Source of the DNA: an uncultured Muribaculaceae bacterium
Lineage (GTDB): Bacteria; Bacteroidota; Bacteroidia; Bacteroidales; Muribaculaceae
NCBI GenBank assembly: GCA_910576775.1
Contig: CAJTJV010000013.1
Span: 1-64,000, forward strand
Direction of reading: 5' to 3'
DNA length: 64,000 nt
The translations under genes were made by a program, and so were the position numbers. The notes below the pieces were generated by a model, which searched no databases, was not told where the DNA came from, and saw nothing but the letters and a program-made list of their open reading frames with translations. Shown here one piece after another: positions 25,292 to 34,010 of the stretch (its first letter is position 1; every line of letters starts with the position of its first letter).

Positions 25292-25718
25292 ATTTATGTT
25301 GCCTCCATTCAATCCCATAAGCAGCCGGCAAATAATTGCCAACGTACGGCTCTTCATTAAAAAAAGCTTAGAAATTTAAATTGCGGTGTAACCGGTCTAC
25401 ACTACTTTTTGTTGCGATTCCAACTATTCCAAGCACTACACACAACTGCTCCTTGCTTATAAATATTCTCCGAACGCCACATTTTAAAGATTTGATTGCA
25501 GAATTTACATCCAAAAGCCTTGCATGATAATAATTTGTTAATATTTGCTAAATAATTCATTCTATTCATGATTTATTTGCACATGAAAATATATTTTCAT
25601 AAATTTAAGGCGCACAACTTAAAAAGTTACAATGTCTATGAAAGTGATTAAATTCTCATTCTTTATATTTACACCTTGCTTCAATTGAATTTACCGCACA
25701 ACCTTAACAAGCAATATT
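25292..25718. other. AT-rich gene-free leader of the protease island
   Basis: About 430 bp of conspicuously AT-rich sequence between the tRNA-Arg terminator and the C10 protease gene. No open frame, hairpin or exact promoter match was recognised; TTTG and TATTTG fragments occur without correct spacing. It probably contains the protease promoter and possibly the left edge of a transferred segment. Confidence 0.5.
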
Positions 25719-27045
25719 ATGAAACAACTTTTCAAATTTCCAAATTTACTCATCACACTATTAAGCGCTCTGTTGTTTTCCTGTACAGAATCCGTAGAGG
25801 CACCCATATCCCAACCCGAGCGAGTTGATTATAATCCAAAAATTCAACAGGCTATCAATCTTGCAATGGATGAAATTGAACGATTATTTCCTTCTGAATC
25901 TCGTTCGAGTATTCGCACCGCTGATATTTCCTCAGTAAAATTTATCACCACTTGTAATTCTCGCAATTCCGAGGATACTATTATTTTATGTAGTGAATTA
26001 CAACGACAATCATGGCTTCTCTCTTATATCTGCTGTGGATTTTGAAGACCCTATTATAGCCGTTGTTCCGGAGGGTTCATTTAATCCTGAACACCGAACC
26101 GAAAATCCGGGATTCAACCTGTATTTAGAAGCAGCTAAGGAGCATGAAACCAATAGTTTAAGAAAAATAGGAAAATTAGATCCAATAGGAGGAGACAATC
26201 CACCTTATATGATTGAAAATGGCAAATACGTAAAGTACGTTAAAGAAACCTCAAAACGCGTCACAGAAACTCCTTTATTGGGAGCCGACATGAAATGGAA
26301 TCAGGATGGAATCTACGGACAATTCTGTTCCAATAAATTGGCCGGATGTGCGCCGTTAGCCGTTGCAAGTTTAGTGGCTTATTTTAGCTATAAATACAAC
26401 CTCAATCCTGATTTTCGATATACATATCCAAGAGACATACTCTATGAAAAGGTTATTTGGGCAGAAATAATAAAACATAAAAGCTCAAAAGAGTGGTCTT
26501 ATAAAAACAAAAAAAGTATTCCAGAAATATGTTGGGAAGAAGATTCTGCTGCCATACACAAAACCATTGGCAGAATATGTCGACAATTTGGCTACGAAGG
26601 CAACGCTGAATATCAATACGGAAAAACATCGATGACAAACGGAGAAGCAAAAAGACTTTTAAAGAAATACCTTCCTGGGCTAAGTGTCTCAGATTTTAAA
26701 GCTTACGATATAGTAGCCACAATGAAAAATATCGATAAGGGAGCATTATATCTATATGGAGAGGGTGATTTGACAGAATCACATGCATGGATATGTGATG
26801 CTTATGATTATACAATTGTTAGAGAAAAACGTTATGAAAGTGAGATTCCTCCACCATCACTAAATCCAAATGCACTGAATTGGGTATTCACAGGCTATAC
26901 GACCTATTGTAAAGAGACATCCCTTGGATATATGCACTGGGGATGGGGCGGCGATGAAGACGGTTGGTACAACGACAAAGTCATGAAACCGCAGGACAAC
27001 AGAGTCTTTAATAAGTTTTATTACATGGCAATTGAGAAAAAATGA
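25719..27045 (+). pseudogene. C10 (streptopain-like) cysteine protease lipoprotein, frameshifted
   Basis: The frame from 25719 encodes an SPII lipoprotein start (LLSALLFSC) and a prodomain ending SSVKFITTCNSRNSEDTII, then runs out of frame at a TTTT run (25984-25987). With three T the frame would read DTIIYVVNYNDNHGFSLISA, the standard C10 prodomain strand, and continue to 27045 as one 441-aa protein. The catalytic Cys is in KLAGCAPLAVASL and the His in ESHAWICDAYD, with MHWGWGG near the end. The gene is much more AT-rich than its neighbours. Without the correction, the second part (an ATG near 25993) would be an unsecreted fragment. True decay, slippage-based switching or a sequence error are all possible. 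Confidence 0.82.
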
Positions 27046-27833
27046 AAGCATTGAATTTACCAATATTGACTGTCGTAGCTTTAATATTAAGTTGGATCGT
27101 AACATCATGCAAATCCAATCCCGAAGGGCCTTACGACATAAACGACTTTAAAAAATACGGTTACTATCGAATCGACGCACGTTCATCACAGATGCACAGG
27201 CCCTTAAATGAAGTTCGAGTGATTATAATTCCGGAATCCGGCATTGACACAACCATTTATTACGATTATCCGGGGATGCTTTTTAATCTCTTTAAGATAT
27301 GTCCGGACTGCAATTCCAATTTTGAAAACGATTTGTATAATAATGCAACCGTTGATTTTATAGACTTGAAGAAATGGGAACAACTCGAAACCATTATTCC
27401 ACATAGCTATACTAAAGAACCATACACATGGGAATACCGGCCGACAAGTGTAGTGTATGACGAGATTTCTGCACGGAGCGAACATCCCTTGTCCCTAAGG
27501 CTTAAAGTATCCGCAAACGATACCGGCAACGAACGCCGGTACAGAATTGAAATAGTTGAAGCATATTATAATGCGACTGACAATATTGAGGAATTACGAC
27601 CGTCCGGAAATGAAAACAACACCTTCTCCGCTGTACATTTCAACTCCTGTAGCGATGAATGCGCTTCTATGACAACAGAAGAGTGGAACGAGTTTTTAAA
27701 GGCAAAACAAAATAAAAATTATCTCTACGACAGCGCTCGTACAGTATCATTCCCAAGTGGAATAATCATCCGCCAGAAACCGGTAAAAATCACTGATTTG
27801 CGATGGCCGGATGGACTCCAATATGCACAATAG
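27042..27833 (+). CDS. Lipoprotein of unknown function coupled to the C10 protease
   Basis: 263 aa, SPII signal ending IVTSC. Its ATG overlaps the protease TGA (ATGA), so the two are co-translated. The remainder is charged, Tyr-rich and beta-like, with FKICPDCNSN and FNSCSDECASM Cys pairs, and resembles no family I know. C10 proteases often have adjacent inhibitor or Spi-like genes, so an inhibitor or chaperone role is a reasonable guess only. AT-rich like the protease. Its stop is followed in the same frame by the serpin remnant. Confidence 0.65.
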   Translation: MKALNLPILTVVALILSWIVTSCKSNPEGPYDINDFKKYGYYRIDARSSQMHRPLNEVRVIIIPESGIDTTIYYDYPGMLFNLFKICPDCNSNFENDLYNNATVDFIDLKKWEQLETIIPHSYTKEPYTWEYRPTSVVYDEISARSEHPLSLRLKVSANDTGNERRYRIEIVEAYYNATDNIEELRPSGNENNTFSAVHFNSCSDECASMTTEEWNEFLKAKQNKNYLYDSARTVSFPSGIIIRQKPVKITDLRWPDGLQYAQ

Positions 27834-28049
27834 TCAGATTTCCTGAAACATACAAAAGATATCACGGAAACCAAAATCATAGTCGACGAAATCGGCACGG
27901 AAGCCGCCGCTATAACCGGGATAATCATGGATGGCATAGCCGCGTCGACAGCAAGCGGCAAGCTTACCATAGACCGTCCCTTCGCGTTCATGATTCGCGA
28001 GACATCGACCGGCTCGATACTATTTATGGGACGCGTCAACGGATTCTGA
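27834..28049 (+). pseudogene. C-terminal serpin remnant with reactive-centre loop
   Basis: 71 codons starting directly after the lipoprotein stop read SDFLKHTKDITETKIIVDE, then IGTEAAAITGIIM (the serpin hinge pattern EEGTEAAAAT), and DRPFAFMIRE with GSILFMGRV, the serpin C-terminal signature. The body of the serpin (about 330 residues) is absent. There is no start codon in a useful place. The base composition returns to the GC-rich local norm here, so this appears to be the surviving end of a resident serpin gene cut by the AT-rich insertion. Serpins trap serine and cysteine proteases. Confidence 0.85.
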
Positions 28050-28075
28050 CATATAAAACATACAGACATATTACA

Positions 28076-28112
28076 GAAAGGCGCGGGAAACGAACCTCGT
28101 GCCTTTCTTTTT
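28076..28112 (+). terminator. Terminator after the serpin remnant
   Basis: GAAAGGCGCG (28076-28085) pairs with CGTGCCTTTC (28098-28107; one G-T) and is followed by TTTTT. It is presumably the original terminator of the serpin gene. Confidence 0.72.
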
Positions 28113-28114
28113 CA

Positions 28115-28145
28115 TTGTGTATGTGAGGGAAAATAGTTAATTTTG
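28115..28145 (+). promoter_or_regulatory. Promoter of ftsY-rimO operon
   Basis: TTG at 28115-28117, a 20-nt spacer and TAATTTTG at 28138-28145, 30 nt before the ftsY ATG. Confidence 0.72.
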
Positions 28146-28175
28146 TAGTCTGAAACAACAGCAGAAACAGACAAT

Positions 28176-29135
28176 ATGGGATTTTTCGATTTCTTCAGCC
28201 GCGAAAAGAAGCAGAACCTCGACAACGGCCTGCAAAAAACCAAGGAAGGCGTATTCAGCAAACTGCGCCGCGTGTTTGCCGGCCGCCGCACAATCGACGA
28301 CGACTTTCTCGATGAACTCGAGGAAATATTCATCACCTCCGACGTAGGCGCGGAAACGACAATCAAAATCATAGACCGAATCAAGGAGCGCGCCGCCCGC
28401 GAGAAATACGTGGATATGGACGAGCTCAACGAAATGCTGTGTACCGAAATCAGCGACATGCTCGCCGGCGATGACAGCGACAGCACAGGCGGCCGCTTCA
28501 TGCCCCCGCCCGGCAAAAAGCCATATGTCATAATGGTGGTGGGAGTCAACGGCGTAGGCAAGACAACGACCATCGGCAAGCTCGCGCATCTCTACAAGGC
28601 CGACGGCAACAAGGTCCTTCTCGGCGCCGCCGATACTTTCCGCGCCGCCGCCATCGAGCAGCTCAACGAATGGGCTATACGCGCCGACGTACCCATCGTG
28701 AAGCAGCAGCTTGGCTCCGATGCCGCCGCCGTCGCCTTCGATACCCTGAAATCCGCCGTCGCCAATGATGTCGACGTCGTGATAATCGATACCGCCGGCC
28801 GTCTGCACAACAAAAAAGGACTTATGGACGAGCTGACGAAAATCAAGCGCGTGATGAGCAAGGTGGTGCCCGACGCTCCCCACGAGGTGCTTCTGGTGCT
28901 CGACGGATCCACCGGACAGAATGCTTTCGAGCAGGCCCGGCAGTTCTCCGACGCCACACAAGTCACCGACCTCGCCATCACAAAGCTCGACGGGACTGCC
29001 CGCGGCGGCGTTGTGATAGGTATTAGCGACCAGTTCAGGATTCCAGTAAAATACATCGGCATCGGCGAAGGCATCAACGACCTGCAGCTGTTCAACAAGA
29101 AGGCATTCGTGGAATCGCTCTTCGGAAAGAAATGA
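28176..29135 (+). CDS. ftsY: Signal recognition particle receptor FtsY
   Basis: 319 aa. N-terminal helical bundle (LEEIFITSDVG) followed by the NG GTPase domain: P-loop VVGVNGVGKTTTIGKLA, DTFRAAAIEQL, DTAGRL and TKLDGTARGG. It docks ribosome-SRP complexes at the inner membrane for co-translational insertion. The acidic A domain of E. coli FtsY is absent, as usual in Bacteroidetes. It overlaps rimO by 4 bp (ATGA). Confidence 0.97.
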   Translation: MGFFDFFSREKKQNLDNGLQKTKEGVFSKLRRVFAGRRTIDDDFLDELEEIFITSDVGAETTIKIIDRIKERAAREKYVDMDELNEMLCTEISDMLAGDDSDSTGGRFMPPPGKKPYVIMVVGVNGVGKTTTIGKLAHLYKADGNKVLLGAADTFRAAAIEQLNEWAIRADVPIVKQQLGSDAAAVAFDTLKSAVANDVDVVIIDTAGRLHNKKGLMDELTKIKRVMSKVVPDAPHEVLLVLDGSTGQNAFEQARQFSDATQVTDLAITKLDGTARGGVVIGISDQFRIPVKYIGIGEGINDLQLFNKKAFVESLFGKK

Positions 29136-30442
29136 ACCGCGACATAATATCGATAGTAAGCCTCGGCTGCTCCAAAAACCTTGTCGATAGTGAGCGCCTC
29201 GCGCGCCGTTTCGCCGACGCAGGGTTCGACGTGCGTTTCGATGACGAGAATCCGCCTCGCGGAGCTGTGATGGTGTTCAATACCTGCGGATTCATAGGCG
29301 ACGCCAAGGAAGAATCCGTAAACGCCCTTCTCGCCGCCATAGAGAAAAAGAAGAAAGGACGTGTGAAAGCCGTATATGCCATGGGCTGCCTCACCGAACG
29401 TTACCGCAAGGAACTGCCGGAGCTTATGCCGGAACTCGACGGCATCTACGGCAAGTTCGACTGGGGTGCCATCCTCGGTGCCGTCGGCGCCCTGCCCTCT
29501 TCCACCAAGGAATGGGAACGCAAGCTGTCGTCGAGCCCGCACAGCGCATATATCAAAATATCCGAGGGCTGCAACCGCTTCTGCGCCTATTGTGCGATTC
29601 CTCTTATCACAGGACGCCATCACTCCCGCCCAGCCGCCGAGATAATAGAGGAAGTCCGTTCACTCACTACCACAGGCACCAAAGAATTCAACATCATAGC
29701 CCAGGATCTGTCGTCCTACGGCCGCGACCTTACCGGCGCTCCTGCCGAACCATTAGCCGCGCTGCTTGAAGATCTGTCGGAAATCGAAGGCGTGGAGATG
29801 CTGCGCCTGCACTACGCCTATCCGTCGGATTTTCCCTACGGCATCCTCCCCGTCATGGCAAACAACCCTAAGGTCTGCAAATACCTCGACATCGCTCTAC
29901 AGCATATCGACGACGGCGTACTAACCGCCATGCGGCGCCATATCACAGCCGCCGAGACAGAGGTGCTGCTCGACCGCATACGCCGCGAGGTGCCGGGCAT
30001 ACACCTGCGCACCACCATGATGGTTGGCTTCCCGGGCGAGACCGACGAAGCATTCGAGAATCTGCTTGAATTTGTGAAACGCCAACGCTTCGAACGCCTC
30101 GGAGCCTTCGCCTACTGCGAGGAAGAAGGCACCTACGCCGCCGAACATTTCCCCGATGCCATCCCTGAAGAAGTGAAGCAAAAACGCCTCGACCGGCTCA
30201 TGGCCTTGCAGGAAAATATTGCGGCGGAGATTGCCGAAAGCAAAATCGGCTCCACCGTACGCGTCATCATCGATTCCTACGACAGCGACCGTGAAATATA
30301 CGAAGGACGCACCGAGTTCGACTCACCGGAGGTCGATCCTTGCGTCTATGTCAAGTCCGACCGCCCCTTAAAACCCGGAGATATCTGCAATGTTGAAATC
30401 ACAGGTTCTGAATTCTGCGATATTGAAGGACGCGCGCTCTGA
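29132..30442 (+). CDS. rimO: Ribosomal protein S12 methylthiotransferase RimO
   Basis: 436 aa. N-terminal MTTase domain with three cluster Cys (SLGCSKN, FNTCGF, MGCLTERY), then a radical SAM core (CNRFCAYC) and a C-terminal TRAM domain (VRVIIDSYDSDREIYEGRT). It methylthiolates the conserved Asp of S12 using SAM and two 4Fe-4S clusters. SLGCSKNLVDSE is typical of RimO rather than MiaB. Its end overlaps the next gene by 53 bp. Confidence 0.95.
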   Translation: MNRDIISIVSLGCSKNLVDSERLARRFADAGFDVRFDDENPPRGAVMVFNTCGFIGDAKEESVNALLAAIEKKKKGRVKAVYAMGCLTERYRKELPELMPELDGIYGKFDWGAILGAVGALPSSTKEWERKLSSSPHSAYIKISEGCNRFCAYCAIPLITGRHHSRPAAEIIEEVRSLTTTGTKEFNIIAQDLSSYGRDLTGAPAEPLAALLEDLSEIEGVEMLRLHYAYPSDFPYGILPVMANNPKVCKYLDIALQHIDDGVLTAMRRHITAAETEVLLDRIRREVPGIHLRTTMMVGFPGETDEAFENLLEFVKRQRFERLGAFAYCEEEGTYAAEHFPDAIPEEVKQKRLDRLMALQENIAAEIAESKIGSTVRVIIDSYDSDREIYEGRTEFDSPEVDPCVYVKSDRPLKPGDICNVEITGSEFCDIEGRAL

Positions 30443-31358
30443 CACACCCTTCATAATCTATCGTCTGCCGGGTAGCCGCGACGCCGTATGCCACACGGCC
30501 GATGTAGAATTTGACGGATGTCGTCTGACAGCACCGGGCATCGAGCTGACGACATGGCTCGGCCGCAGTTATTCCGGGATGAAAGTATGCGCGGAATCCA
30601 CCACGCTCGCCGACTATACCGCCGCCGTCGATTCCATCGTAGACCACCTTAAAACAGAAGGCGGAAAAACAGTCCTGAGCCGCACTATCTGCGGAAAATT
30701 CAAAGAATTCGACCCGACGGCAATGATTTCGGAATATTTCGCAATGTTTCCGGATATGTTCTGCTTCTGCGCCTGCCACCCGCATACCGGCTTCTGGATG
30801 GGTGCGAGTCCCGAACTGCTGCTTGTCAGAAAAGCCGACGGCAGCGCCGATACCCGCGCACTCGCAGGTACACGTCCGGCGGACACTCCCGGCGCATGGG
30901 ATTTCAAAAACATCGAAGAACACCGTATGGTAATCGATGACATATGCCGCCGCGCGACATCCCTCAACGGTTATTCGGCGACAGCCGGCGAAACCGGCAT
31001 TCTCCGCTACGGCTCCGTCGAACATCTCGCGACACCTATCACCGTCAATGCCCCGGGTGGTATAGACATGCGTAAGGTGATAGCGGCCATACATCCCACA
31101 GCCGCCATCGCCGGCCTTCCGCTTGAACGCGCACTCCGAGCAATCGAAGCTACAGAAAAAGAAGCGCGCAAATTCTACGGAGGCACCATCATCGCAGGCG
31201 ACACGGCATATGTCGCGCTACGATGCGTACATTTCGACAGCTCCCGCTGGTGCATATATACCGGCAGCGGCATAACAGCCCATTCATCAGCAGCCGACGA
31301 ATGGACGGAGACCGCAGAAAAAGCGCGACCGCTACAATCTCTCCTACAACGTTACTGA
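30390..31358 (+). CDS. menF: Isochorismate synthase (chorismate-binding family)
   Basis: 322 aa. The chorismate-utilising fold is seen in FWMGASPELLLVR, ALAGTRP, EEHRMVIDDI, VEHLATPITV, IHPTAAIAGLP, FYGGTIIAGD and YTGSGITAHSSAADEWTETAEKA. The last positions hold the Mg2+/substrate residues. It converts chorismate to isochorismate for menaquinone. Bacteroidetes MenF is short, which this matches. The annotated ATG lies 53 bp inside rimO; there is no later Met before conserved sequence, so the overlap looks real. Other men genes are not in the window. Confidence 0.85.
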   Translation: MLKSQVLNSAILKDARSDTPFIIYRLPGSRDAVCHTADVEFDGCRLTAPGIELTTWLGRSYSGMKVCAESTTLADYTAAVDSIVDHLKTEGGKTVLSRTICGKFKEFDPTAMISEYFAMFPDMFCFCACHPHTGFWMGASPELLLVRKADGSADTRALAGTRPADTPGAWDFKNIEEHRMVIDDICRRATSLNGYSATAGETGILRYGSVEHLATPITVNAPGGIDMRKVIAAIHPTAAIAGLPLERALRAIEATEKEARKFYGGTIIAGDTAYVALRCVHFDSSRWCIYTGSGITAHSSAADEWTETAEKARPLQSLLQRY

Positions 31359-31366
31359 CTCTCCAA

Positions 31367-32806
31367 ATGAACGATTCCTCCCGACATATAATCCGTCTTA
31401 TCATCCTTTCATTCGGCATGCTGTTGCTCCTTTCGGCCGTTCCATGGAGCCGCCTGACAAACAATGCCATCAAGGATTTCGACCTCTTCGAGGACCTGTT
31501 CCCCTCAGAACAGGCTGCAATGAACTCAAGCATACCCGTCGACCCCGAACTGCAATCATTGCTCGACGATGCAGCTTCCTCAAATGCCGGAGGCAACGGA
31601 GGCGCAACGGCAACCGACAGCCTTCAATCCGACAGCATCCGTACAGACAGCACAATGTCCGACAGCATTGAAGAACCCCAAATAATCATTGCGGACGCAG
31701 CACCCGTACGCGACGGAGTGGTGCTGATTGAGAATTACACAGGTTCAGACTTATGTCTGCCCATATTCCGCCTTGCCCTTACCGAAGCCGGCAGCCGGCG
31801 TGTGCGTGTGGCCGTCCTCGGCGATTCCTATATAGAAGGCGACATATTCTGCCAGGATCTACGCGACCTGCTCCAGAAACGCATAGGAGGCGAAGGTGTA
31901 GGCTACATGGCTATGTTCTCCGAATTTCCGGGATTCCGTCGCTCGGTACGCCAGAGCGGTTCAGGATGGGAAATGCATGATATACGCAATCTTTCCTCCC
32001 GCGACACACTGAGGACACTATCAGGCTGCTACGCTAAAAGCTCCGGAAAGTCAAAGGCAAAATTCGAGGGCACCAAAGCTTTCGACGGCACGCGCTCGTG
32101 GACGAATTCATCGTTTGTATTCATAAGCCCGGACAGCGGCACCATAATTCTTACCGCTTCCGACGGCGTACCCTACTCTTTCAACGTAGGAGCATCGCCG
32201 CATCCGCAGATATTGAGTCTGCCGGGGCTTACAACATCTTTCACCGTTGAAAGCGACATCAACCGCCTTGTCGGCCTCGGCACATATCTCGACGGGAGCC
32301 GCGGTATCCAGCTCGACTGCATGAGCGTGCGCGGAAATTCAGGCATGGGGCTGCGTTCTCTACGCAAAAGCCTGTCTACCGGTATCAGCGAGCTTGCCGA
32401 CTACGACCTTATCATCCTTGAATTCGGCATGAACGCCATAAGCCCCGGACAGACCGACTACACAAGCTACGGCCACGCCATGGAGAAAGCCATAGCCAAG
32501 GTAAAGGAATGCTACCCGAAGGCCGACATCATACTTATGGGTGTCGGCGACCGCGGGGCTAAAAAAGGCTCCGTAGTAAAATCGCTTCCCGCCGTGGCTG
32601 CAATGATTCAGACACAACGCGAGACTGCCCATAAATGCCGAATACATTTCTGGGATACGCGGGCGGCAATGGGTGGAGAGGACGCTGTCGTCGACTGGCG
32701 TAGCCGCAAACTGCTGAACGCCGATTACATCCATCTAAACCACGCCGGGGGTGCCGAGCTTGCCAAGCTTTTCGACTCCGCGCTTCAAAAGGCTGTCAAT
32801 GAATAG
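31367..32806 (+). CDS. SGNH/GDSL hydrolase-like membrane-anchored protein
   Basis: 479 aa from the ATG at 31367, 8 nt after menF. One N-terminal membrane anchor (IIRLIILSFGMLLLLSAV), a Ser/Asp-rich linker (about residues 70-110), then an SGNH domain: block I AVLGDSYIEGD (nucleophile Ser), a conserved middle part (ILEFGMNAI) and the C-terminal DYIHLNHAGGAELAKLF with the His. Such envelope proteins deacetylate or acylate polysaccharide or peptidoglycan, often with an MBOAT partner, which is not present here. It overlaps the next SGNH gene by 8 bp. Confidence 0.8.
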   Translation: MNDSSRHIIRLIILSFGMLLLLSAVPWSRLTNNAIKDFDLFEDLFPSEQAAMNSSIPVDPELQSLLDDAASSNAGGNGGATATDSLQSDSIRTDSTMSDSIEEPQIIIADAAPVRDGVVLIENYTGSDLCLPIFRLALTEAGSRRVRVAVLGDSYIEGDIFCQDLRDLLQKRIGGEGVGYMAMFSEFPGFRRSVRQSGSGWEMHDIRNLSSRDTLRTLSGCYAKSSGKSKAKFEGTKAFDGTRSWTNSSFVFISPDSGTIILTASDGVPYSFNVGASPHPQILSLPGLTTSFTVESDINRLVGLGTYLDGSRGIQLDCMSVRGNSGMGLRSLRKSLSTGISELADYDLIILEFGMNAISPGQTDYTSYGHAMEKAIAKVKECYPKADIILMGVGDRGAKKGSVVKSLPAVAAMIQTQRETAHKCRIHFWDTRAAMGGEDAVVDWRSRKLLNADYIHLNHAGGAELAKLFDSALQKAVNE

Positions 32807-34010
32807 GATTCCGATTACAATCGTATTACTTGCAACGGCATTTCATCTGACAGCCAACACAGACGAGAGCCAGCTGGACGAACGCCTAAATCCGGAATTC
32901 GAGAGCGTCGCCGTGGACTATGGTTCCTACCCGTCGGTGCGCCTCAACAAAAACAAAATCGGCCTCAACGGCGACGACTGGTCGTCTCTCGGAGAAAAAT
33001 ACCGCGCAGCCCTCGCAGGCGACAGCCTGTTCACAGTGGTATATCTCGGCGACAGCCACGTACAAGCCGATTTCGGCGGTTCCGTGCTCCGAAGCCGTCT
33101 GTCGGCATCGCATTCCGCCGGACGCGGCCTGATAATACCATTCCGCCTCGCCGGCACCAACCAGCCCAACGACTACTCTTTCGGCATGACATCGGCTTTT
33201 CTGGCATCAAAACTGATGCGCCTGCCATGGAGCACGGATATGCCATTCACCGGAATCGGAATAAAACCTACCGACCACACATTCACCTTAAACATCAAAT
33301 CACCTACTCCTGTCAACACTCTGCGCTTCCATACCACATCCGGAAAACTGACAACACCGGACACTGACTCTTTCATTGACGGCGACAGTCTGCTGTGCGT
33401 ATCTCTCCACGAAGCGCATACCGATTTCCACATCAATCTCAAGGGCGACGGCGACACCGTTGTCGGCGGAGTCGAGCTTATTGGCGACAGCACAGGCGTC
33501 TTAGTCCACTCCATCGGAAACAACGGAGCCACATATTCCGACTATTCACTGCCTCCGCATTTCGGTTCCGAGCTGGCACGGCTACACCCCGACCTAATAA
33601 TCATCGCCTTAGGTACAAACGAGGCCTTCGGCAGAATAACTGAAAACACACTGCGCAACAATATCGACAATCTGATGAATACCATCCGACGCCATAACCC
33701 CGATGCCAAACTACTTATCGTCGGCCCTGCCGAATGCTATCGCCGCACATACCGTCGCACACGTCGCGGGCGCCGGCGTTCAGCCGGGCAGACGGTAAAC
33801 CATAACGTTGCCACCATTGCCCGCTCTATCCGCCTCTACGCCGAAGACGAAGGCATTCCATACTATAATCATTTCGCCGTCGCCGGAAACGCTCCTTCGC
33901 AACGTAAGGCAAAGCTTCTCGGACGCGACGGCGTACACTATACAGTCAACGGCTATCAGCTGTGGGGCAACCTGCTTGCCGATGCCATATTGGATGCAAT
34001 GAAACCATGA
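32799..34010 (+). CDS. Second SGNH/GDSL hydrolase-like exported protein
   Basis: 403 aa from the ATG at 32799. Signal peptide (IPITIVLLATAFHLTAN), then VVYLGDSHVQADF (GDS block), IIALGTNEAFG (block III, GTNE), LIVGPAECYRR and GVHYTVNGYQLWGNLLADA (block V with His). Full SGNH tetrad positions are present, so it is likely an active periplasmic esterase or acyltransferase. The tandem arrangement with a diverged paralogue (31367 gene) suggests that the two act on the same envelope polymer. Confidence 0.85.
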   Translation: MNRIPITIVLLATAFHLTANTDESQLDERLNPEFESVAVDYGSYPSVRLNKNKIGLNGDDWSSLGEKYRAALAGDSLFTVVYLGDSHVQADFGGSVLRSRLSASHSAGRGLIIPFRLAGTNQPNDYSFGMTSAFLASKLMRLPWSTDMPFTGIGIKPTDHTFTLNIKSPTPVNTLRFHTTSGKLTTPDTDSFIDGDSLLCVSLHEAHTDFHINLKGDGDTVVGGVELIGDSTGVLVHSIGNNGATYSDYSLPPHFGSELARLHPDLIIIALGTNEAFGRITENTLRNNIDNLMNTIRRHNPDAKLLIVGPAECYRRTYRRTRRGRRRSAGQTVNHNVATIARSIRLYAEDEGIPYYNHFAVAGNAPSQRKAKLLGRDGVHYTVNGYQLWGNLLADAILDAMKP

